64,000 nt of DNA from Sisyra terminalis (taxonomy: Eukaryota; Arthropoda; Insecta; Neuroptera; Sisyridae). The stretch's first letter is position 1, and every line of letters begins with the position of its first letter. A program made the translations under genes and the position numbers. Below the pieces are notes generated by a model. The model saw only the letters and a program-made list of their open reading frames with translations. It was not told the DNA's origin and searched no databases. Shown piece by piece: positions 47,766-59,400 of this stretch. Where the stretch lies: contig OY292275.1 in the NCBI GenBank assembly GCA_958496175.1, forward strand, positions 15,996,001-16,060,000, written 5' to 3'.

Positions 47766-50076
47766 CTAATCTGAATATTCTTGTTTAATAAAATCAGCAA
47801 ACCCATAAATGCCGTTTATCGCAAAAAGTGCTTCTCTTTCAAGGGCCATTTCTGGTGGGTGAAATCCATAATTTTTAGTTAATTCCATCGTAAACGAATA
47901 TTTCGCATTTATCACAGTTTTAAAGTAATCATCACTACCACCACCAACAGGAGGTGGTGCAATAACAGCAGCAGAACCAACAGTGTACATATCATCCAAA
48001 TATTTATTTACAAAGTTGCCACAACGAACCAAATCATCAATGTCATCAGGGGGGTCTTGGGTATATCCATAACTATGCATTAACATTTGGCTAAACGAAT
48101 GTAATCCGACATACAATCGAATTGAATCTTTTGGAAAAGTCCAAGCAAAGTTTCTAATCGCTTGACTTTCGGCTTCAGAAAATGCTTTAGGTCCTGGATA
48201 AACAGGAGATTCACACTTCAAATCGGACTCGTCTGTTGTGAAACTCCACGCAATATCAAAATTGCGATTCAAATCGGTTCCAAAACATTCTTTATGAGGA
48301 AAGCGATTTTTTCTCCAAAAAGGATCCTGGAAGATCGAAATAAATATTTGATATTGATTTATTCTTGATTCGCAATATCGTAAAATAAGGTACAATAGGA
48401 TACCTATATAGTATAAGTTTAAAAACAATTATAATCCGATGACTTACTGTGGAACTTTATTTAAAGAATACTAATGGAACGTAAATGTCTGGGACTATTT
48501 GAGTATAAAGCCAGTAGAATTAATTTAACTTTAATTTCAAATATACTGACGGTCGTTATAGAACTATAAAATTGCGTATAAAATTGCATATTTTGGGTAC
48601 CTATACCAGTTTTTCATATTTTTTTTTTCGAAAACCGGACAAATGCCTATCTAGCGATTAAGGTTCCATATAATATTTTAGATAGGTACATAGTTTATTT
48701 ATCATGGTGAGCATGACTCGAAGATTCTGGATAGTTATTTTTTAGGTATGTTTTAAGTTTTTCACTTAAATAAGTCTCAAGTCTTAAAATAATTTCGTGA
48801 GTTATTTGAAAAACTATACAACTACAAGACCTGGAATTTTATTTCAGCTGTGGCGTAAAACCTTTTGATTTTGATACCAAATAAAAATATCAAGTAAAAT
48901 TTTAATTGAAGAAATTGAGAAAAAAAACATTTTTTATTGAGAATTTAAGAATATAGATAAATAAGTGTTTCTATGAAATATCGATAGCTGGACCAAACCC
49001 AAAAGTTTCCAGCCAGTTTACAATTAATCCCAATTCTAACTTTCTCAAGTTATATTTCACTTTAAAATTGATACTTAATCATTAATATTTACTTAGTAGT
49101 GGGACTATATAGAAAATATAAGAATAAATATAAATTTTATAGAATAAGATCAAAGTTTTCTCATACCTCGGTTCGAGAGTATGTGTAACCATCCGGATTG
49201 GCTAGGGGAACTATAGCAAGATCAATATGAGGCAAATAGGTGTCCCGAATTGTAGCATTTTCAATAAATTGATTCAACATGTAAAGGGCAAAAGTGGATG
49301 TAAACCATTCACGTGCATGAATTCCTCCATCAAAAAACAGAACCGGTTTTTTCTCAACTGGAGATTTTTGGGATAGTACAACACCAAAAATTGTACGATT
49401 TTCGTACGTGGTTCCTATATTCTTTACATTAACAAAATCATTATAATTTTTACTTAAATAATCCATATAAGACGATACCTAGAACAATAACACTATTATT
49501 CAAACTATGTTTTAACTATTGCATTTATATACTTCTTCATGTGTAAAATAATGACCAAAATTAAATTTTCCTCCGTTTGATATTTTCCTTTGGGTAGATC
49601 CTGGTTTCTTTTTTCCCCAATTGCTTAACAAATAATGGTTGTTTGCAAAACAAAACTATAATTAGATTCAAATATACGTACATGGCTAATTGGAAAAAAT
49701 CCTCATTAGTTATTTTTTCAAACCGAATTTTATATTCGGAAAATAAATCTACTAAAGCTTCTTCATCATCAGTGGTATAAGAACTTATATTTTTTCCAAA
49801 AGTAAATTTGTTTTTGATGAACTCTTTTCCTTTTAACTCCAATTTTTTCAATGCCAGTTTTGTATTATCGTTTTGTGGGTGAGCGATAAAATGACTGAAT
49901 CTATAACCATTAAAATTCATATAAATATTAAAGGAATTATAAAATAAAAATGATAATTTGCTGTGGAGTTTTAAATATAAATACCTTGGGTTTGCATGTT
50001 TCTCGATTTCATCAGCACTGTCCTTATGAAATAAATCGAATAACCAAAATGTGTAAATCAAATATTTTACTTGCAT
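47766..50076 (-). CDS. M14A zinc carboxypeptidase, copy D (422 aa, lacks the usual active-site Tyr)
   Basis: Five exons (minus): 49985-50076, 49682-49894, 49533-49623, 49167-49478, 47766-48326, joining to 422 codons with the same intron phases as copies C and E. The start MQVKYLIYTFWLFDLF is a short hydrophobic leader; a propeptide of about 100 residues follows. Zinc ligands are His186 and Glu189 (GGIHAREW) and the His of YVGLHSF. DLNRNF and FTMEL are intact. The specificity loop is VIAPPPVGGGSDDYF: the Tyr248 position is Pro or Ala and the B-type Asp is kept, like copy C. It is the closest full-length relative of gene C and of the decayed copy at 44246. The exon 2 donor is the weaker GTACGT. 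Confidence 0.85.
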
Positions 50077-51312
50077 AGTTAAACAGCTAATCTTTTTTCT
50101 GATTTAAAAATTTTGAATAATTTTTAAAGTAACACAAAAACAATAAAAATAAAAATCTTTTGAAATTTTGTTGTTACGGATATAAAAAATAAACTTAAAT
50201 GTGCAAATAAGTGCAGTGCAATATTATTTCTTGATTAACAAATGTACAAAAATATAGCTAGGTATTGCATTAGGTAATGTAAAGAATTTTATGAGATAGG
50301 GAATATATGATAGGGAATGAATTTTGAAAATGCCTGATAGTCCTTCTAACCAATCAGTCTCACAGTAGGTAGTTGTTATCATTTTTTAATCAAATTAAAT
50401 AGTTTTGATATTCATTATTTTTTTTAACTAATACCAGAACTTTCAAAAAAATTCTAAATATTCACACTACATTTTTGAACGTCAGAACAGTAAACGTTCA
50501 AGATATTGAAATATATTCCGGATATTCATCTAATACCCATCAATAAAAATAAATACAAAGAGAATAAAATACTCGTTGGATATATATCTATATCTCAAAT
50601 TCCATGAAGAAAAGGGATGGAAAACTGTACTCGATAGTTAACAATTAGTGATAACAGTTAATCTACACCGGAAAAAAATATATCAAAAATTACAATAATA
50701 ATATCGTACTTAATGTTGTATAATATTAGAATGGAGGATCTGAACTAACGTTTTAATACTTTTTACAACGCCACATAGTAAAATTCATTTAACAAAGATT
50801 ACGACTTTAAACATAAAATAACCCTATTTACTTTCATTAATTTTACGATATTCAAATAAGAAATATTAGAGTAGTCAAACAAAACTAGTCGCAAAAGAAG
50901 TGTTTCTCTTATTCGACAAATTTTTTTTATTCTGAAATTTACAAAACACTTATTATATGGACTACAAATAATGAAACTGATACAAATTGTTATAAATCAA
51001 TTATTTATTCGTCACAACTTTTTATTTTACAATTATAATGATTTTTTTAATACATATGACAATCCAAACCAGGAGATCTAGAAAAACGAGAAACGTTATA
51101 GTTAAGTATTGGTTTATGTATTGAAACAGTGAGTTGAAAATATTTTCAATATTAAAAAAAAATACAGAAAATCAATTATTAAAATTTATCATGAAAATAT
51201 TATAATATTGTTATATATTAAATCTTTTTCTTACATTAATTAAAATTTTGTTACCAAATAAAACGCTGTTACTTCAAAAGTAGTAGTAGTTATGTCTCTT
51301 TTAATTGTATAT
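50077..51312. other. upstream region of carboxypeptidase D, nothing else recognised
   Basis: AT-rich, with no open frame of note, no recognisable promoter element and no named repeat. Confidence 0.45.
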
Positions 51313-52275
51313 GTTATAAATAGGTATCGAATTATATGCTTTTGCATGTTTGCATATGCAACTGCATATAACTCTATTTTTATAGCGTTATTGCATATTT
51401 TGGTACTTTTTCATTGTAAAAGCTTATTTCGGTAGTTATTCATATTTGGCGTGTTGTATTATGCCATTAACACGTCCCTCTTACGTCAAGATCTGAAAGT
51501 ATTGTACCCAATATTGCTTAACATCGCCTGGCTAGCCTACAGATTATACCAAATTGCGGAAAAGATCAGAAACGAGTTCGGGATAGTCAATAAACTTATT
51601 TCTTCTACAAAAAAAGGGGTTTTTAAAAGCACTATGGCATATAAAGAGCAATTACCAAACGTAACGCTACCCCCAGAATTAAACTTAACACGGTGGGGTA
51701 CTTGTTCGAAGCCATAAAAGAAGAAGTTGGAAATTTTGAAAGCTCAGACACCATTGCAATCAATTCAAGCCAGCTGGTATTTGAGGATTGATCAATCAAA
51801 AAAAAATATTGCTCTTAATGCAACACATTTCAGCATTACACTCGATACAATTGAGAAACTAGACACATTCCTCTGTGCAAGTCCATGGAAATATTTGAAA
51901 AAATGATTAAGCAGAATAACGCCTTTTCGAGTAAACTACTGCAATAGGTTCGGGGCAAATTAAATGCAGTTTTATATAAAAACCCTGTCCTGAAGGAATA
52001 AAGGAAATTGATGCTTTTATCAACGGCACTTTTGAAGAGATCTCCGAAAATTCCGTCAAATAGGTCTGGCGGCTTAGGAGATGTTCAGTACTGTACATAA
52101 GTACTGAAGAGTTATATATATTTAGATAAATATAATGTAGAAATAAACGTAAATTCTACTAATAAATGGTTTTTGATCGTGCTTATTGTATGTATATTTC
52201 GCCCTTTTTTAGTGCATATTTGCATGCAGATTTTGGCATTTTAATAGTGCATATAATCCGATGTCTAGTTATAAA
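51313..52275 (+). mobile_element. internally deleted hAT element with 8-bp target-site duplication
   Basis: GTTATAAA occurs at 51313-51320 and 52268-52275, the 8-bp duplication expected of hAT. The terminal repeats are TAGGTATCGAATTATATGC (51321-51339) and, inverted at the right end, TAGACATCGGATTATATGC (16 of 19 identical). The plus strand encodes a transposase fragment from about 51451: a YRLYQIAEKIRNEFGIVN-like helix and LPPELNLTRWGT (the RW motif of hAT catalytic domains), then after a frameshift an FEAIKEEV-like segment. At about 950 bp between the duplications it is far shorter than an autonomous hAT and its frame is broken, so it is dead or only mobilised in trans. Confidence 0.85.
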
Positions 52276-53430
52276 TATATATTCACTTGCACTTACAAGA
52301 TTATAAAAATATAGTTTCGTAAAATATGAAATGCTACTTTTTACAGAAAACCATTGTTATAATTACGATATTAAAACGTAAAAATTCGAATGTAAATGGG
52401 AAACCATAAATAAAATATAGGAAAGAATTAGGTAATTAGAAAAAGTAAGAATAAGGTCAGATCCTAGATTACGATGTTTCTATTTTTTTATGTAGTTTAT
52501 ATAGTGCTGGTGGTTATAACATATTCTTTTCCAAGAAATGAAAATATAAAGTAACCAGTCATTAATTGATAATTTTCAGCAATAACAATATTTTGAGTAA
52601 TTTTCAGTATACTCTATATGAAAGTTTTATCATATGCAAAATATTTAACTTTTTATAAACTTTTTTTTTAAATTTCCTTTTTTTTTTACTTTTTTTGAAC
52701 AAATATCATTCAATCCTAAATATTTATTTGTTTGTCTATCTTCATAAGCCTACGCTTTATTTGCCGGAGCATTATGAGCACAAGTCATTTATCAGTTTAA
52801 AAAAATATCAGGCCTATCTATTAAATGAAAAACTTACTATATTATACGCACAATAGTAATTATGAATATGTTACCGTTAAAGCATGAACATTAATATATT
52901 AATAATGTATTGTATATAATATATGGATACAATATCGGGATAAAGTAAACGAAAAAATTACCCATTTAACTATTGAGTCCTAGATGTATTTAAATTTGTA
53001 CTCTAATTATAGGTAACCCAAACATTAACAAATCAATGATAGTTATAGTTTAAACCGTAAACAATTCCAAAATTAACACTGTTTGAATTTGTCTTTCTCT
53101 GTGCCGTTTTAATGAAATATTATTATCGTATTTTTCGTATTGTCGTAAATAGTTAGTTATTTTGGGTCTACTTGTTTAATCGATTTGCCTGGTGTGAATA
53201 TTTGTGAATATGTTTAGTTTTAATTCGCTAAAGTTACCAAAAAAGTAAAAGTATCTGAAAATATCACACAGTGGTATGACAGTTGGTCATAACAAATTTA
53301 GGTAAATACATATATCTGAACTATTAATATTATAACAAAAATGTTACATTTATGTATACACTAACATGAATTAATACTTTTACGGTACCAGATCAGTACT
53401 ATAGTTGTTATATATTGCTTGCTGGCTATT
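52276..53430. other. 3' flank of carboxypeptidase E, nothing recognised
   Basis: AT-rich spacer without an open frame or named repeat. The 3' UTR of gene E must lie in the right end of this stretch, but I see no clear polyadenylation signal. Confidence 0.4.
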
Positions 53431-56400
53431 TTAATTTATCTTTGACTTTAATGAACAATTTTTGATAACATAATCTGCAAAAATTTTAACTCCATTAAAC
53501 ATATCAGCGACAACAAATGCTATTTCTTCGGGTGGTAAATCGAAGCCTCCTTCGCCACCACCAGGTAATTCAATTGTATAAGAAAACGGAACTCCCAAAA
53601 CCCCTCTGAACCAATCTTGACTTTGACCTCCCGCTTTGTACATAAGGGAAGCTGTGCTTCCAACCACATATTTAATGCGCAGTGCCTTCTGGACTTTTTT
53701 TCCCAACATCTGTAGATCCTTAATATTTTCAGGACTTTCTATCGATGAATGCCCCCACGAATGTAAAATGTATTGGCCATAACTATGAAATGAAATGTAC
53801 ATTTGCAATCGATTTTTTAAGGTCATGGCAAATTTCCGTACATTTTGAGTTTCCACTTCTGAAAATGCCGATCGACCTGGAAAATTTGCTGTACATTCAC
53901 GGCCACCAGTTTCGTTCCAGTGAAAATCAAAATTTCGGTTTGCATCAACTCCAATGCAAGAATCTGTTGATTCGCTGGTTTGATTAGAGAGGCGAGATCG
54001 TGTTTTTCGCCAAAAACGATCCTAAAATATATTTTTAATGTTTCAAATAGTATTTAACATTTACGATTTTTTTCTATGTAAAATCTTACCCGAACATGAC
54101 TAAACTCGTATCCATCAGGGTTGACCACGGGAAGCAAATACCAATCGAGCTGCTCAATTAGTTTCCGGTTATTGTTGGCATTCTCAACTAACTGATACAT
54201 AATATACAAGACTTGAGCAGGAGCAATCCATTCTCGACCATGAATTCCACCGTCAATGAAAATTGATGGCTTGTTCTTGGTTTTATTTGCAGAAACATAC
54301 AGTACGGTCATATTTCGGCCCTCAAACGATCTTCCTATATGTATTAGTTCCGTTATTTCCGAAAATTTTGCATTCAAATATTTCATGTAATCATTGATCT
54401 TAAAAAAAATAAAATAGTAAATAAATTTTAACAAAAAAAAAAAAATTGCCCCGGGTGAGGATCGAACTCACGACCTTAAGATTATGAGACTTACGCGCTG
54501 CCTACTGCGCTACCGAGGCGTTATATTTGGGGTACTTTTTTACTAATGAGCTTCAATTTCATTCAATAAAGTTTTCCTATGTAATTTTATTATTTTTGTG
54601 ATAAATAGTTATCAACTAAATATTTGCATTCAAAGATCAAAAAGTCAATTTTTTTCTCAATGTTTATATATCTGATACTCTTTAAATTTAATTGAAGTTA
54701 GAGTTTTCAAAGAAATTTTTAATATTTATTGTTTATTTATTATTGCTTTATAACAACTTAAGTCTTTAGTTACTCTAGAGTTAATAAAAATCCGTAATCG
54801 AGAAATATCGAAAATTTGCTCGATACGAGGATCGAACCCATCACCTACCAGTTTTGGAGCAGTCACCTGGACCACTCGGCCACTAGAAGGCTTACCGTAC
54901 AATTTGCTCATCTTATTTTTTACAATTTCAAATTAGAGAATGATAAAAAACACACTGATTAAAAACACTAACATAAAACTATCTAAAATTAAGTGCATAT
55001 TTTAAGAGACACTATTCTTAAAATAAAACTTATTCCCTAACACTTGTATGTTGAAAGGCACAACCCCAAGCTATTATCATCTTAAACTAGGGATATCCAA
55101 CATGATTTTGAAGAATATTGGATTTAAAATTTTTATTTCCGTAACGGACCCAAAGGAATGTTCAATAGTAAATCAATAGTGGTTATTACTCATAAATTAT
55201 AATTTAACAATTTAACGGACCGGATGAAGAGCTTTCACGAGTCGTATGTTAGACAAGCCTGCCTTAAACCAATGTAAACTTTATAAACAAACTTTATTTT
55301 GTTTACGATTGTATCGGTGTAAAGAAAGATTTATCTTGCATTTCTTAGAAAAGTGAAATTATTTTTTTTAAAAAAAAAATGTTTTTAGAATAATTTAAAT
55401 AAGAAGCAATTTAGGAAAGAATGCAGCCCCATTTCAATAAGTTTAGTTAATTTGAAGACTAAAATGTATTCTATTGATTGATTGACCACGGTTTTCTTTG
55501 AAAAGACTAGGTATCACCAAAAATGCAAGGAAACAAAGTTTTAAACTTTCTGAAGGTGATTTTTTTCAGATTAGAGTTTTCAATGAAAAGTTGAAATTTT
55601 ATGTAAAGGACTGCCTTCATCTTCCTTAGAGTAAAACTTATGTATTTATTGAGGTAAAAATGGAAAATTTTTAAGAAAAAAATACTGATTTTAAAAGATT
55701 TAACTGTTTTTTTGTAATCACAATTTGGCACATTCGATTATTTTCACACAAATTTTAATGTGAATTTAATGTGCTTTTTAATATGGAGCCTGATTATAAG
55801 ATGTTGTACGTGTTTTAGTATGGTTTATATCTTATTTTATGCTAATAAAAGACTAGAAAAATTATTTTAAAGGAAAAAAAATGCGGAAAATAATTTAATA
55901 ACTGCATAATTTGTGTACCTCTCCATGACGGTAATATTCATTAAAGGATATGTTCCTTTGACTCCCAAATTTGACCCATTTACGTTGTTTTCCTTTTAGA
56001 AACCTTCAAACAAAAGTAAAGAATAACCAAATTTTTTTTCAGTTTCAGTTTTCATCTATTTATATTTACCCCTGCAAACTTTGTGATATGATTTTATATC
56101 GAACTCCAGGCTTATTCAATAGTTCTTTGGTTAAATTTTTTTGTAAACTTGGTGGAACCATTAGATCTACTGTATCATTATAATGGGTAGAATCTTTCCA
56201 TACATCAATTCTTGATTTGTTTCTCCATAAATCAAGTATTTTCCGAGTATCTTCATTTTGCGTGTTGATTTCAAAAACTTTGTAACTAGAATTTGTTAAT
56301 TTTCAATTCAGATATTTTAATTGATGAGTACATAATAGAAAATTAAAAAAATACTTACTTATCATACGATTTAGAATACACAATTGTTATGCAAATCAAT

Positions 56401-56435
56401 AAATAAATTAGAAACTTTGAATCCATTTTTGTCAT
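53431..56435 (-). CDS. M14A zinc carboxypeptidase, copy E (425 aa, Gln in the specificity position)
   Basis: Five exons (minus): 56359-56435, 56070-56285, 55919-56003, 54090-54398, 53431-54021, joining to 425 codons. The signal peptide is MTKMDSKFLIYLLICITIVY. Exon 2 is a classic M14 propeptide (NYKVFEINTQNE, then VDLMVPPS, then a KIISQSLQ end), so the enzyme is made as a zymogen for trypsin-like activation. Zinc ligands are His179 and Glu182 (GGIHGREW) and the His of YISFHSY. The carboxylate-binding motif is DANRNF instead of DLNRNF and the catalytic Glu is in YTIELPGG. The loop LMYKAGGQSQDWF keeps the Tyr248 equivalent but has Gln at position 255, where A-type enzymes have Ile and B-type Asp. 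A neutral polar substrate preference is possible. Intron 3 (1.5 kb) contains tRNA-Met and a SINE. Confidence 0.87.
54447..54519 (-). tRNA. elongator tRNA-Met (CAT)
   Basis: The minus strand begins GCCTCGGTAGCGCAGTAGG and folds as a cloverleaf: a 7-bp acceptor stem (GCCTCGG with CCGGGGC), a GCGC D stem and an anticodon loop CTCATAA (CAT complement at 54484-54486). The T arm is GTGAG-TTCGATC-CTCAC and the discriminator is A. A run of 13 T follows on the minus strand, a strong Pol III terminator. Internal A and B boxes are intact. The gene is 73 nt without an intron and lies in the same orientation inside intron 3 of carboxypeptidase E. It looks functional. Confidence 0.95.
54720..54897 (-). mobile_element. 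tRNA-derived SINE
   Basis: The minus strand begins GCCTTCTAGTGGCCGAGTGG. It carries an A box (TGGCCGAGTGG, 54872-54882) and a B box (GGTTCGATCC, 54829-54838) and then continues for about 100 bp of non-tRNA body with ACGGATTTTTATTAACTC. The head resembles a Ser/Leu-type tRNA with a degenerate acceptor stem. Related copies lie at 29884-29992 and 62103-62290. It lies in intron 3 of carboxypeptidase E, next to the real tRNA-Met gene. Confidence 0.75.
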
Positions 56436-59400
56436 AAATTTTAAAATATGATCACATGAAAGAATAATCAAATATGTTTTAACGTCACAATCAATTATTA
56501 AGAAATATTAACACATGTTGGTAAGATTTATACAGAAAATCACTGTTTCAAAACTAGCAATCGTAGATATAATGAAGGTCGTAATAATAGAGTTGTATTT
56601 TGAACAATTATGCAAAAATATGGACATAATATGATTCATCATTAAAACAATTGTTTCTTTAATAAAACACGAACTTCTGATTACAAAATATCTAGGCTAT
56701 ATAAATGAGTATTTGTCTCATAACTTCTACTTTACACGTGTACCAAAAAAATACAGAATCTACGTCACAACTTCAAATAAATTTTTAATGCAATTGTTAT
56801 AAAATTGGTAACTTTCACTTTACTTTTACTAAGAAATTATAGTAAATCTAATACTATACTGCAGGGGAATTACTGTCATTAATTTTCCCATAAGTAAATT
56901 GAATGTCCAAACGTTTTGAGTACAATTACATTAATTCGATTGACTCGTTTTTTATTATAAACATTGTTATTGTACTGTAATTACATACACAAAATAATTT
57001 GAGAATTTATTTTTAATTTCACATTCTACATGATTTATACTATTCTCAAGTGTATTAATAAAGTTATGAATCATATTTTGTATAGTTACTATTTGTTTCT
57101 TTTAATTTCATAGCAAAGCTTTTCGTATGTTTTTCTAAATATGGAAATTATATCCTCACAAAATGTGCACTTTTAATAATTTCCTGAAATGAAAATCATA
57201 GATTTGGGGTGCATTTTTATCATTCTTGATGAACTGATACAACAAAAATAAAATATATTTTAATTAAAGCAAACATTTTCGTCCTCCAGGGTATAAACTT
57301 TTAGAGATAATACATAAATTAATATATAATATTAATAATATTATAAAGGCTTTTACAGACAATATTTTATTCCATATTATTTCTTAGGGAATGTTTCTTG
57401 GAAACCCATTCAAAATCTTATATATATAAATAGCAATGTCAAAAATTGAGACGGTATTTTAATATTTTAACAAAAATTATGAATCCAGCAAAATTTGAAT
57501 AAATAATTCAAATAGCGTAAAGATGAGTTGAAATGAAAACAACTTTGAAACCTTGACTTCTGGAACCCCAGCGAATATAAAATACGTTACGACTTTAGTT
57601 CCAACGATCTATTTTATATGTAGTTTTAATAAAATTGCTCTTATTTGAGGAACTATTATTAAACAAAATGAAATTGATGTTAAGAAAAGGAATTTTTGCG
57701 CAGGATAACTAGAAACTAAGATTTTTTTCATGGTAGTCTTAAAATAGTTGATTCATTAGCATTTACTTTTAGTTTTATTACTGTGTTTCTAAAGGAAAAA
57801 ATAATAGAGCCGAAATTATTATACTTGTAATTGCAGTATCAAAAAAAATCTTTGTACATACTTGCAGGACTGGTTCTAGGGTCTTAAACGCACCAGGTAA
57901 AATAAATTTTGGCTCCGTTTTATATTAAAATATGCAAATCTGCTACACTAAACGAAAATAGTGAAAAAAGTAAAATTTTATTTTGGATTCGGCGCCCATT
58001 CAATTTGGCACCCTGGGTAATCATCCGACTTGCTCGTCCCTTCATCGACGCCTGCATACTGGCTAACTTGCTAAATGTTATAATTTTTATACACATTTAT
58101 ACAAATAAACCTTTGTTACGAAAAATAATGTTCCAATTTTTTGATATTATAAGACGTACTCGATCTAAAACGATAAACTATGCTTAGTTACCCAGATAGT
58201 AACCAATTTCTTCTTGTAAGTTTACATTTTCTTCGTTGTTCACAACAGATAGATCGATTATTTAAAGGAATTTTAATGCGAAATGTTATAAAAACTAAAG
58301 TACGTCTATCGTTCCCTTTTAATGGATGGTCCGATTTTATGTTTTTTAGTTTTATTTTGACTTTGTAAAAATTCGACTAGTTTATCCTCTGAAGAACTTC
58401 TGAATCTTTTTTTATAATTCAGTACGACCACCCATATTGCCACACGAAGAAAAGAAGAAGTAAAATGGGACAAGTAGTAAAACTAAAAAAATCCGAAAAT
58501 ATATTTAAAAGCAATTGATGCTTGGATCTCTTAAAAAGTAAGCATCTTTGGAAGGAAAAATTCAATCACGTAAGAACCTAAACATACTGTTACCCAGTAT
58601 GTAGAAAAGTAATACTGAAATTAAAAAAAGTCTATAAAAAATCATTAATTTTGATTGCTGCTTTGAAAAATAATTTGGTAAATATAACTTTAATGGATTC
58701 TCAATATATTTATATAGGATTTTTCATTTGGCATTGTGTTTTTTTATTATTAAGCACTTTAGTGTATAGAATAGGAATGTTTCTATAAAACAGCAAGCAT
58801 CTATAAAATTTTATGTTTTTTTGTTTATTGTGCTAGAGATGGAATGACTGACTTGTATTCTTATTCATTCAGATTTCAAAGCTCTAATTGCAAGAAAAGA
58901 CACAAAGCAAAACGAGATCGAAACATTCTGGAATGCGCTTAAAATTGAAAAGCAAATCACGTGAAAGTCATATAAAACACAATAAAATAATGGTTGAAAA
59001 CATAAGTCACCAAATCTTGCGAAAACAGAGGCGAGAGGCATTTCACACGTCACATACTGTTCGTGTCTTCTTGTTCAGATGAGGACGGATGGGGTTGCTG
59101 ATATTAGTTTACAAATCTCCGACCTCTTCCCAATTTTCCATACATCTCTGACGTAGCCGCTCCCGATTCCTCACGTGTTCAAATAAATAGGCGAGAACCA
59201 AGTATTCATGCTTTCTTCAGCTCAAGTTCGTTGTTTATACTTTACCAGTCTCCGGAGCAATCTACCTCATTGCAATCTCTTCTATTTCATCATTTATTAC
59301 GTATTTTATGTCGATTACGTATTAGATCGGAAAAACTATAAAATCCGTTGCTTTCAATTCAAAAATAAAATAAAAAAACCTTTTTTTTAATTAATTACTT

